Assembly (NCBI GenBank): GCA_052139835.1
Contig: JBKQVT010000174.1
Location: forward strand, 1 to 64,000
Origin: JBKQVT01 sp052139835
GTDB taxonomy: Bacteria; Planctomycetota; Planctomycetia; Pirellulales; Thermoguttaceae
DNA length: 64,000 nucleotides
Reading direction: 5' to 3'
A program made the translations under genes and the position numbers. The notes below the pieces were generated by a model that saw only the letters and a list, made by a program, of their open reading frames with translations, made no database searches and was not told the DNA's origin. Positions 18,201 to 24,614 of this stretch are shown here, piece by piece; within the stretch, counting starts at the first letter, position 1, and each line of letters opens with the position of its first letter.

Positions 18201-18414
18201 CTCCCTGGATATTGGTCAGTTGGCCGATCCGGCGGTCGTCGCTCCCATCTGCGGGCGCGGCTGCTGGTTGCGGCGCACTGGCAGGGTCCGTTTCCTTCGG
18301 CGCCGAGCGGAGGTCCGCCGCCTGGCCGGAGCAATGGCGGCTGCACGGCAAGGCGCCGATCAAAACCGAAGCGGCCAGCAACGCGACCATGAATCCCGTG
18401 GTCCGAGTGAGCAT
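9235..18414 (-). CDS. Giant FecR-VIT-VWA-TPR protein
   Basis: A 3059-residue exported protein. In order: an N-terminal hydrophobic segment (1-30); a FecR-like segment (about 60-155, from QLTNIQGVVVLRPP); a VIT domain (about 195-330); a von Willebrand A domain (about 460-640) with a complete MIDAS (DTSASMD near 467, GWTDLD, GDGIVTAGD); an acidic/proline linker near 865 and a glycine-rich patch near 956; then a very long region of TPR-like helical repeats to the C-terminus. VIT plus VWA resembles inter-alpha-trypsin-inhibitor heavy chains and suggests metal-dependent protein binding at the cell surface or periplasm. AGGAG precedes ATG 18414. Probably co-transcribed with the leucine-rich-repeat gene downstream. 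Function unknown. Confidence 0.92.
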   Translation of the reverse strand: MLTRTTGFMVALLAASVLIGALPCSRHCSGQAADLRSAPKETDPASAPQPAAAPADGSDDRRIGQLTNIQGVVVLRPPRASRWTPVAEGMPLKRGDWLRTDAEEANAVSLRLLRQTDLILGPGALVELIDARQIRIAAGDVRIAAAASSPVEVLGPQAERISISGERLFRVENQRLLPLEKEPPWLRGHEGKTARESTGSLLAKVDGRYVPLAVGYHKVSVDIRDQIARTTIEQSFVNQTPNALEGIFCFPLPPDAALADFGMWIGDRWVEADVVEKQWAHDIFETFLHRRLDPALLEWSGGNVFQARVFPIPGNSEKRITISYTQVLPLQGDAYRYQYALPGESFRQHPLQQLAIDVQVSSSLPLRSAGSPTHATRNTLTAHSAHLEFRAKDYLPAGDFEALIGVARRRPEVVLIPCRRGEEGYFMLQVAPSALAGMAPAEERPAALQGPLQREIVPDGEPLQLLIVADTSASMDAASRKAQAELVLAILASLGPSDRFNLAVCDVECPWLSGRALEADGENVRWARRFLATRASLGWTDLDCAMASALARCGPATHVIYIGDGIVTAGDADAAAFAKRLRRLAAGKINAVHAVAVGSSFDPGVLGAMASLGGGSMHRLTPGHGPRAVARELLREMTQPSLRDLKVEFRGFRTAAVYPEQLPNLPAGAQQIVLGRYLPEGQEQAGEVILTGAQGGQPLRLAAKISLKDAAAGNAFVPQLWARMHLDALLGRGSSRTVRDQVVALSHEYHIVTPYTSLLVLETDADRERFGVQHLLGVPEGERFFGRRRAEASWGLVEQQRKQSRAWRSDLRGEVLEQLRALSRGEEAFRAIADSGTVPLFEWWNGFGQPGAANMQQDDVADIDQSAAVEPPPIDPWMEAQDQRDRLDAGDQRRGVSPDGQAESGRVETPPPQRPSGPGVSPVSGDAENQSPLLAGLGLVDLNSEKRGLPPGGMGAGAGMGGFNGTLGPAFFWNQRAEAWPALFLELLPVAATPREPGPPWPAEARALARRLLRADVLGGVAGGLRIEIDERSCDARYGDVPSQAQAMVLLSPAAWLVRTKPDTKNLFFSAPCAFSPFPFASAVKGVEIDDDQTKITWCDGREIGALSKDLLLGTVRAVRPGDLRHLLGTGGGDMMQGASGEGPLSDSGDGTIQPLDRLYPRFLQIKPQDGGRTLLLLANDESSAQYHVLIDTVRSVVLSVEEWDRGTLVSTVTRGDFVQVAGAWLAGRIEKTDAKGRRLSLVTRKFTALAPGEMDRQWKQELADRDRAQLLRMPLPNLADARRAAAAGRATVEDEIVLLTDLQARKQWGRVLEHLEKAERLSGKPGMRWVRYNILQLCPDDERLKKCFCDEAARLARAGGDQAYLADSILGPASGVLKPGEALSLCDVLRPLFQRLPACRHGMKTWTQRRIECLVRADRGLEALRLRRQLAGEYPRDVQVQCDYVSALVERGQTEAVAAWLGRVLVPEADWEPEDEESLRSIFTAVLRSQRRDAELLDYLAAWIGRNPVVPRPYQDYLGLLVQTGHVEQAETLIARWLAEGRRQAGALPPDVAARLQAAVWVARGESGDPNAPIHWPVDRWSGPLIETVLALARCPLDDYSSSVPVSGARIADGIVNGWSGSSWIRPHVEEYYRLVATAARRLQDQSERLLPQEVWRLAQWIPFEDSPLGAEQWKKIAVVLRRRWDAAPGGDAKHALGWALESALARGDAGASIAFLREELRAAPGGSQSEYWESLFDTLLGAPWSEASESEALSLLDKVALSDEPAENLVCQIEALYRITDSMVRARFAARTKAVGHPAELVRGPRQARRREDLRLARQGLADSLRRAADQAGPALAPWMRVEAIDLDVLAQRKPDQVAEECWKQVGRPTEVRRAAGRPGLRPRREAMTLQQQIDAIRQERCLIALMRLAASNPKADLPNRVLSYLERCEAADPREPRWKRRQYQLLVALERPADLARKLRQWIDAGDAAAAWRLTLGRLLAEEGRLADAIHLFEAVRSAEGLRGDDCRLLADWYAATNQPKAAERVAAAAVEAEDETDQTDRLQNKLQALQQVAADDATPRDLDAEVLRDLLAALKKSRDPQEDLDQLAEFYQATHDFRLLAGLSDAMLGRTALEIYPLVEGAGPLLAAVEDEATLNSFLERIAEVRRRARTEVDRRALDLLEALVHCRASELADEPAPHAERAVAALRRAWPHAWSPGEPPRMCALLASLSTIKDPPLAAEQLAEMERLYRALPRGSADRSAVAESLGETHWSYEHYDAAIEVLAAAVKERQEAGGGTPPPGEDNLLFKLVEYLKERQQWARAAMLAGDWLARTTDQEQIRRLAGQLSQLYADALQRNTGDAAGCGDLPFAALESILRDQIAHAAGRPPAKYLRRELYGLYCDAIRRNADVSLGRGETLYHAVEQKIRKELDVPRPDLGSEFGDFRDDLLVRLYAIYGAAHQRRYAAAASDLKRFIAEQLPKLLERQPAQRLHVISVTAGAVHDVVGPRDGMLFLIQQIENEPAGLPYTGQDTLSACADTLLQWRTEVRDHGDLEKRLLQIMLARFRRDLQSRSEAAMYPRNGPNALWQALQPETPLMAAAAEEVLQQNKDSEATVLYIAWCMFGRLDQRDRAIEILADGCRRGLLHEAALSQLITELMKLGPEANSQPETPSSPHRGKVAGKPSGPRALWIPIFEALVGRRPDDVRHVEWLMWAYSETGQEQKLLDLWKKTDACLSEHDGWDEDALASLGATCLACGLFEPAVRCFRDAIACHEWPRPHRDQPAAADNFAFGGGVAGGGPAGNGGNQADTELPAYYTSLARAYAGLGKTAEAVEAASKLGPGNGTDETSGFDNNLVRELIAAAPDLDAYADRFARQVEKTGLENPIVRKALGWAYVDKSQSAKAIPHLRIAAQCLPNDAETRGKLLACYDSAEREEEAVEELLRLCQLGARDTALYADLGHRYEELGELPEADRAYTSIVAVAPADAASHQALAEIRQEQKLWEDAAQQWEQVARLRPRDPTGLVLLAKAQIYGQHWAEAEATIKKLRETAWPGGGKNVLGEVRGLEQELKDRR

Positions 18415-18683
18415 GCGCGGGCTCCTCTGAAGACGCTGATTTCCCCGAATCTGCTTGGCAAGGTTCGAATCTGTCGGCGAAAAGCCCGAGCGCCCCTCCG
18501 CTCATCTGTGTGCGGCGAAGCCTACCCCCCAAAGCCAGGGGTCTATTAGCAGTCTACTGCGATTGGCCGCCACAAGCAAGTAGTTCTGAGGGGAGGCCAG
18601 GGAGGTGGCCCGCCACAGCACAGGCCGGCCGGCATGTTTGACCGGGCCCTGCCGGATCGAGGCGGCCCGGCGCGCTCAGTCGA
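18415..18683. other. Intergenic region upstream of the giant gene
   Basis: 269 bases between the start of the giant gene and the end of ccsA, both on the minus strand. It should hold the promoter of the giant gene. I see no convincing promoter boxes, hairpin or gene in it. Confidence 0.4.
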
Positions 18684-20588
18684 TCAACGTGCCGCCGTGC
18701 TATCGCTTGCCGTTTGCGCAAGGACGCTCGGCGGCGCGTGGCGAGTCTCGGCGGCACAAGTCGCGGCGTCTGGCTGGCGTGAGCGCATCGCCGCCGCCAG
18801 AATGTACAGGAACTGCACCACAATGACGCCGGCCACGTACGTCTGTCCGCCGCTGCCGCTGAAACCGTAGGTGTGCAGGCCGGAACCCATGACGAAGTTC
18901 ACGCCGTACCAAGCCACCACGACCAGGGAGAAGCAAGCCACCGACAGCGCGGCCAGGCCGAAATTCGCCACCCAGCCGGTGAAGCGGGCATGCAAGACCA
19001 CCGCATAAACGATGAGGGTAATCAGCGCCCAGACTTCCTTGGGATCCCAGCTCCAGAAGCAGCCCCAGGCGTAGTCGGCCCAAACGGCGCCCGTCACCGT
19101 GCCCACGGCCAAGAGGACAAAACCGACCTGCAAGCAACGGTAGGTGAAGCGGCTCAGCGACTCGACGGCACTAAAGTCTTTCGAGCCGAACAAATAGTAA
19201 CCGAGGGTGATGTCGCCGATTCCCAGGGCCAAGGCGAAGGCGGCATAGCTCAGCGTAATCGTCATCACGTGCGTGACCAGCCAGAAGTTGTTGCGCAACA
19301 CGGGCTGCAAGGGCTGCAGGCTGGGGTCCATCAGCACGGGGCAGTTGTCGGCGAGGATCAGCGTCAGGGTGGCGACCACCGCGGCGGCCGCCAGGGTAAA
19401 ACGTTTGCGATAGATCAACTCCAGGATCAGGCCCAGGGCGGCGACTCCCAGCCCGACGTAGATCACCGATTCGTACATGTTGGTGACCGGCGCCCGCCCG
19501 GAGATGCCGACGCGGAGGACAAAGCCCGCGAGCATGGCTGCGAGCCCCGCGGCGTAGGCGAGGAGGGAGGCCGGGTAGAGAAACTTCCAGCCCGAACCCA
19601 GGTGGACCAGCACGCACAGCGCGGCGATGAGCATGAAGATCCAGGCGAAGCGGAAGGGCGCCGCATGGTTATAAGCGACTTCGAGGTCGATGGTGCGCTG
19701 GGCGGGGTAGGGGCCGAGTTGCGGCCCGACTTCGCGGACGGCGGCCAAGAAGGCGGCGGAGGCGTCGCGAAAAGCTTGCGGAGACTTCGCCAGGTACGCG
19801 GCCCGCAGGGCCCGGAACTTATCCTTCACCCGTCGCAAGGCGCCTTGCGGATCGGTCTTGTCATCCCAAGGGGCGCGGACCACGTACTCCAGAGACGCCC
19901 ATTGCATGTCTTCACTGTTGGGGATCGGCAGCAGGTCGAGTCTTCGTCCGGCACGATGGTCTTGATAGGCGCGAAGACGGCTGGCCAGTTCGACGGCCTT
20001 TTTCTCGAAGGGGAAAAGGGCCTGATCCTGGCGAAGCGCCAGACGCCGCGTCCAGACAAGAAAGGGAGTGGACGCCTGGGAATGAGGATCGCGCAACATG
20101 GCCTGGCTGAGGTCCAGGGGGGAGATGTATTTTTCGCCTTCCTTCATGCCCAGCGCCTGGCGCAACTCGATCGCATCGACCAGGATCAGCGGGCAGCGAT
20201 CCCACTTGTCGGGCTGGTGTGCGGCGGCCTGGGACATCCCCGTGCATACGCCCATCGAGGCCGGCATCTGGTGAGGATTTTCCCCAGGGGCGGGCAGCCG
20301 ATGCGGACTGGGCTGTTGGTCCCACCCCTGCCAATCCAGCAGCATGGAGAGATACATCGCCGTGGCATCCAGCACCTGGCCGCTCTGGGGATCGGTGAGG
20401 CTGGTGCGATTGCCGATCATCCGCCAGGTCTCCCAAGCCAGGCTGTCCAGCGGCTTTTGGCGGCCGCCATCCTGGACTGCCAGGGATCGCCACGGTTTCC
20501 AATCGGAATCCCCGCCCGCGGCGGTTTCCGCAAGAGCCGGCCGGCAGAGTGCCGACAGCACGAGGATGGTTGCGATGCGACTGCGCAT
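18684..20588 (-). CDS. ccsA: CcsA/ResC-type cytochrome c synthase subunit
   Basis: A 634-residue membrane protein of the haem-handling family (CcmC/CcmF/CcsA). Residues 1-20 form a signal peptide, followed by an unusually long extracytoplasmic part to about residue 290, then about eight membrane helices. The tryptophan-rich haem motif WGCFWSWDPKEVWALI is near residue 506; conserved histidines include HVMTITLSY near 441. With ResB it forms the System II machinery that delivers haem to the outside and attaches it to CXXCH motifs. AGGAG precedes ATG 20588. It lies nine bases after resB and was probably translated from the same message. The extended N-terminal part is more typical of planctomycete and Bacteroidetes forms. 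Confidence 0.9.
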   Translation of the reverse strand: MRSRIATILVLSALCRPALAETAAGGDSDWKPWRSLAVQDGGRQKPLDSLAWETWRMIGNRTSLTDPQSGQVLDATAMYLSMLLDWQGWDQQPSPHRLPAPGENPHQMPASMGVCTGMSQAAAHQPDKWDRCPLILVDAIELRQALGMKEGEKYISPLDLSQAMLRDPHSQASTPFLVWTRRLALRQDQALFPFEKKAVELASRLRAYQDHRAGRRLDLLPIPNSEDMQWASLEYVVRAPWDDKTDPQGALRRVKDKFRALRAAYLAKSPQAFRDASAAFLAAVREVGPQLGPYPAQRTIDLEVAYNHAAPFRFAWIFMLIAALCVLVHLGSGWKFLYPASLLAYAAGLAAMLAGFVLRVGISGRAPVTNMYESVIYVGLGVAALGLILELIYRKRFTLAAAAVVATLTLILADNCPVLMDPSLQPLQPVLRNNFWLVTHVMTITLSYAAFALALGIGDITLGYYLFGSKDFSAVESLSRFTYRCLQVGFVLLAVGTVTGAVWADYAWGCFWSWDPKEVWALITLIVYAVVLHARFTGWVANFGLAALSVACFSLVVVAWYGVNFVMGSGLHTYGFSGSGGQTYVAGVIVVQFLYILAAAMRSRQPDAATCAAETRHAPPSVLAQTASDSTAAR

Positions 20589-20597
20589 GGATCGCTC

Positions 20598-22397
20598 CTA
20601 GATGGATTCTTGAGAAGGGGAAGAAGGGCGGCGGCCGAAGAAGTCCGCCCTGCGGAAGAACATCGCGCACGAACCCAGGCAAATCATCAGGCAGCCCAGG
20701 TATTTGGCGAACCTTCCGGGATCGTGGGCCACGGTCAGTACGGTGCCGCGGACGGTGTCGTCGTCGCCGGGCAGCGTGCCGGACTGGTAGAAGGTGAATT
20801 TGCCGTGGACCAAGGGTTGGTTCATGGAGATTTCCGCCTCGTCGCGGACTTCGTTGGCCCCTTCGAGAACCTGGACCGTGCTGGCGAAGGAAGCGTCGCC
20901 CATGCCGCCGGGATTCACGCCGCGCGTGAACTTGACCAACCGCAGCGCGAAACCCAAGGGAAGCGTGTCGTAGGTGAAGGAGAGGGCGAGATTGCCGGCC
21001 TTCGTGCGGATCACCTGCGGCGTTTGCTCTTCGCCGCCGCGCGGCAACCAGAGTTGCTCCGTCGTATTCCCGGCGGTGATCTCGACCTGGGCGGCGGCCT
21101 CCGGCCCTTCGCTTTCTCCGGCGGCGACTGCGAGCGGCGAGAACGACGCATGCTGGCGGGCGTGGGGGAAGAACTTGACGATGGAGACGAACGATTTTGC
21201 CCAGGTGTCGATGCGGTCGCCCTCCTTGACCTCACCGCGCGGCTGGCACTTGCCGTCGCTGACGACGCGGCAATAGAGCTTGCCGTCGGGGGCCACCAGG
21301 AACTCGATGCCCGGTTCCGGCGCCACGGCAGGATGGCAGTACCAGAACTTGACCGGACAACTCTGGCCATGGATCCCCTCCAGATTCAGAAAGGGCATCC
21401 TGGCGAAGGCAATTTGCCGGATCGGCTCCTTCTTGCCGGGAAGATGAACGCGCAGCTCCAGCAGCGGATTCAGCGGTTCGCTTCCCTGGGAAACGAAGCG
21501 GCCATCGGTGTTCGGCCGGGCGTTGGGAAGGTACGCGGCCAACTCCACCGACACCTTGCTACCCGGCAGGGAGATCGTCTTGCCCACGTTCTTGCTCACG
21601 GCAACGCGTTGGACGTGGCCGTCATAGTGCATGGAGAGCAGGCCGGCAGGGTCCCTGTCGGTGGGGGCGTGCAGGAAATCCTCGACGAGGGAATTCACCC
21701 CGGTCTTCTGGAATTCGAGTTTCACCGAGCCGGCAGCCGCCTGGCCGCCGAATTGGCCGGCCACCAACCAGGATTCCCCGGCCGCGGTTTCTTCCGGACC
21801 CGTGAAGGCGAACTTCACCGCCGGCGGCCCCTCCCCGGCCGGATCGGCGATCCAATCTTCGTCCATGCGGGCATGGGCGAGGAAGCGGAGCACCTTGAGC
21901 CGCACGCCGCTGAGTTCCTTGAAAAGCAGGCTTTCGTCGCTGGACCAATCGAGCGGACCCGGCTGAAAACGGAATGCCGCCGGCAGACGATCGCCCGGTT
22001 GTTGCTGCCCCATCCATTCCGCCCGGAAGAGGCTGTAATCGCGCAGCCTGATCTTGTCGCCTGTTTCCTTCTCTTCCAAGGCAAGCACGCCGTCAATTCC
22101 GCCGCAGCGGGTCTGCAGCGCGCCAGCCAGCAAGACCAGGAGACCGGCATGGGTCACGACGAAGGGGATCTGGCTCTTCTTCCAGGGGAATCGCACCACC
22201 GCCGCGGCCAGAATATTCAGGGCCAACAAGCCCACCACGGCGACAAACCATGGTTGGTCGTACACATACCACCGCGCGCAGTCCTGGCCCTTGGCGAACG
22301 TCGCCAAGGCAAGCACGACCGCCAGGAAAAGAAGCACCGCGACGGCCAGCTTCAGGGAGCCCAAGAGCCGAAGTGCGTGGCGTGCCGATTTGGGCAT
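20598..22397 (-). CDS. resB: ResB-like cytochrome c biogenesis protein
   Basis: A 599-residue membrane protein matching ResB/Ccs1, the partner of CcsA in System II. Three helices lie in the first ~110 residues (LKLAVAVLLFLAVVLALATF, then the segment around WFVAVVGLLALNILAAAVV, then IPFVVTHAGLLVLLAGAL). A large extracytoplasmic domain of about 430 residues follows, then one C-terminal helix (YLGCLMICLGSCAMFF). That topology matches the family. The ribosome site before ATG 22397 is weak. It is the first gene of a two-gene operon with ccsA, next to multihaem cytochromes that need this activity. Confidence 0.88.
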   Translation of the reverse strand: MPKSARHALRLLGSLKLAVAVLLFLAVVLALATFAKGQDCARWYVYDQPWFVAVVGLLALNILAAAVVRFPWKKSQIPFVVTHAGLLVLLAGALQTRCGGIDGVLALEEKETGDKIRLRDYSLFRAEWMGQQQPGDRLPAAFRFQPGPLDWSSDESLLFKELSGVRLKVLRFLAHARMDEDWIADPAGEGPPAVKFAFTGPEETAAGESWLVAGQFGGQAAAGSVKLEFQKTGVNSLVEDFLHAPTDRDPAGLLSMHYDGHVQRVAVSKNVGKTISLPGSKVSVELAAYLPNARPNTDGRFVSQGSEPLNPLLELRVHLPGKKEPIRQIAFARMPFLNLEGIHGQSCPVKFWYCHPAVAPEPGIEFLVAPDGKLYCRVVSDGKCQPRGEVKEGDRIDTWAKSFVSIVKFFPHARQHASFSPLAVAAGESEGPEAAAQVEITAGNTTEQLWLPRGGEEQTPQVIRTKAGNLALSFTYDTLPLGFALRLVKFTRGVNPGGMGDASFASTVQVLEGANEVRDEAEISMNQPLVHGKFTFYQSGTLPGDDDTVRGTVLTVAHDPGRFAKYLGCLMICLGSCAMFFRRADFFGRRPSSPSQESI

Positions 22398-23014
22398 GGT
22401 GAAAGGTCTTTCCGGACTGGTGAGGAAGGCGTCTGCCGATGGCCGGCGCGAAATCGCCCACCGCCACGTGGGATGCTGACCCGCCGCGGGTGGATGGTGG
22501 TCTCGTTGGCGATCCGTCGCGCAACCCGCACGACCGTCTGGAACGCCGTCTGTGTGAGCGGGCCGGCGGCCTGCTGCTGCATGGCGAACTGGTACGCCTG
22601 TTTCCCCTGCGCGAGGATCTGCGGCTCACGGCATCATAGCGGGAGTTCTGGAGCGTGTAAACGGCAGTCCCCGCACGCGCAACCACGGCAGCGCGGCCGT
22701 ATTTGTTAGGTCATCGGATTAGTGATATTTCCGTCTGGGTTGGTTTTGCCGTTTATGACAACCAGCGCAGCGAAGGCCGGTTCCGGAGAGGTTCGGTTGT
22801 AGGGGATAGTGACGAATTCCTCATTGTCGGGCCTGTATTTGAGCGAAGAAAGCGGCAAGGTTGCAGAGTCGGCAGGAATCGCAAAACTGCCACAGTGCCT
22901 AGGAGAGTTTAATCTGGTACGCAGTGCCTTTTCGGAACCCAAGCGATACAGTATCGCAGGAATAAGGATTACCGAGCGGCATCCGAGTGGCTGAAACTAC
23001 AGGGAGGTAGGACA
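22398..23014. other. 617-base divergent region; partly coding-like
   Basis: This region separates resB (minus) from the 14-haem cytochrome (plus) and must hold both promoters. On the minus strand, about 22480-22627, a frame reads like a protein fragment (KQAYQFAMQQQAAGPLTQT and IANETTIHPRRV) but has no start with a ribosome site and runs into resB. The part from 22690 to 23014 is poorer in GC than its surroundings and has no clear gene. Confidence 0.4.
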
Positions 23015-24553
23015 GTGCGCACTTCAACGCACCTTCAGGGGCAATTGCGGGGCTCCCGCGGCGGACTGGTCTTGGTGGGACTGCTTTGCGTAGGGCTGGC
23101 GTCCTGCCAGTCCCCCCATCAAGCCACATCGTACACGGAGGCCCAACCCCCGCGACGCGGCGATCCCCACCTGGATCAGGGCTGGCCGAGGGCAAACAAG
23201 TGGGTCGTGCAAGTTTGCTACCAGGAAGTGCGGGCCGCGGTTCCGAAGCTGCAGGGTGCGGAGTACGTCAACGACGACGAACTGTGCGCCACCTGTCACG
23301 GGGCGTACGCCAAGTCGTTTGCCGCCCATAACGTGCATCGCCGCGACGGCTGCGAATCGTGTCATGGGCCCGCCAGCCGCCACCTGGAGACCCGCGGCAA
23401 GGAACCGGGACTGATCTTCAGCTTCAAGAGCGGGGACCCGGTGGTCCGCGCGGAGGCCTGCTTGCGATGTCACGAACAGACCCAGTGTACGGAAGGGGCG
23501 CGTTGGCGGACCTCCAAGCACGCCCACTGCGGGGTCACCTGCGTGGACTGCCACCGCGGCCATTTCGACGTGCCCTACGGCACGCCGGCGACCACCGAGC
23601 CCAGCGTGGCCGGCAATCGCAGCAACGGCCCTGCCCCCGTGGCGCTGACGGCTGTCCATTTCGGGGACAAGATCCTGGTGGCCGACAAGTCCCAACTGCC
23701 CTCGCTCCGCGGCACCTCGCACCACCTGGGGGCCTTCGCGCCGGGGGTCTGCTATCGCTGCCATGGCGACATGCAGGACTTGCAGCGGATCGCGGGTCCT
23801 CACCAGATCTGCGGTCCCAACGGTTTCAATTGCACCACCTGCCACGATCCCCATGGACAGATCAAGGAATCGACGCGGCGGGACTTGTGCCTGGGCTGCC
23901 ACAAGGGCGCGCCCACCATGGCCTGGCATTCGTCGATTCACGAGCTCAACGGCGTGGCCTGCACGGATTGCCACGATCCGCATCCCCGCAGCAACGTGCG
24001 GCAGTTCGTGAACATCAACCATTTCCAGGTGGACCGTCCCAAGCGTCTTCCCATGTCGGTGCAGCAACCGGAGGCGTGTTTCAAGTGCCATCCGAAGATC
24101 TATGCCCTCACGAACCTGCCGGCGCATCACCCCATCCAGGAAGGCAAGATGGTCTGCTCGGATTGTCACGATCCGCACGGGCAATTGACGCGGAATCTGC
24201 GGGCGGAGACGGTCAACCTCCTCTGCTACAAGTGCCACGCGGAGAAGCAGGGACCGTTCGCCTACCCGCATCCGCCGGTCACCGAGAACTGCCTGATCTG
24301 CCACGAGCCGCACGGCACGGTGGCCGCCAATTTACTGCGGCAGCCGCCCGTCTTCCTCTGCCTGAGGTGCCACTCCGGGCATCGCCGCCTTGCCAGCCCC
24401 TCGCATCCCGAAGGGGTGGTGCCGGCCAACATCGATACGAATACGGCCCTCCGGCAACCCTTGTACACCAACTGCACGCAATGCCATACCCAGATCCACG
24501 GCAGCGACCTGCCGTCGCCGACGACACCGAGTGCCAGGACCATGTTCCGATAA
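23015..24553 (+). CDS. 14-haem c-type cytochrome lipoprotein, MtrA/DmsE-like
   Basis: A 512-residue exported multihaem cytochrome with 14 CXXCH motifs, starting with CATCH in the segment ELCATCHGAYAKSF. The N-terminus has a lipoprotein signal: hydrophobic core then LASC as the lipobox, so it is probably membrane-anchored. The spacing and the CTTCHDPHG/CSDCHDPHG repeats resemble the DmsE/MtrA/PioA family, which usually has ten haems. In porin-cytochrome complexes such a protein sits inside an outer-membrane barrel and carries electrons through it. The next gene, 61 bases downstream, encodes a matching barrel. Start is GTG 23015 with GGGAGG seven bases upstream. Confidence 0.9.
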   Translation: MRTSTHLQGQLRGSRGGLVLVGLLCVGLASCQSPHQATSYTEAQPPRRGDPHLDQGWPRANKWVVQVCYQEVRAAVPKLQGAEYVNDDELCATCHGAYAKSFAAHNVHRRDGCESCHGPASRHLETRGKEPGLIFSFKSGDPVVRAEACLRCHEQTQCTEGARWRTSKHAHCGVTCVDCHRGHFDVPYGTPATTEPSVAGNRSNGPAPVALTAVHFGDKILVADKSQLPSLRGTSHHLGAFAPGVCYRCHGDMQDLQRIAGPHQICGPNGFNCTTCHDPHGQIKESTRRDLCLGCHKGAPTMAWHSSIHELNGVACTDCHDPHPRSNVRQFVNINHFQVDRPKRLPMSVQQPEACFKCHPKIYALTNLPAHHPIQEGKMVCSDCHDPHGQLTRNLRAETVNLLCYKCHAEKQGPFAYPHPPVTENCLICHEPHGTVAANLLRQPPVFLCLRCHSGHRRLASPSHPEGVVPANIDTNTALRQPLYTNCTQCHTQIHGSDLPSPTTPSARTMFR

Positions 24554-24614
24554 GGCTTCGATCTTTCCCAGTTTAAGAAACAGAACGCGAGCGCATCCCT
24601 AGGGGGGCCTAGCA

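Noticed and set aside
15911..18532. An 873-residue minus-strand frame starting upstream of the giant gene
   Set aside because: It is a shifted frame of the giant gene's own N-terminal region. The in-frame product has FecR, VIT and VWA motifs; this one is Arg/Gly-rich with none.
18873..22709. A 1278-residue open frame on the plus strand
   Set aside because: It runs antisense through ccsA and resB, both of which have clear family motifs. Its composition (Gly/Gln/Arg/His-rich) is that of a shadow frame in GC-rich DNA.
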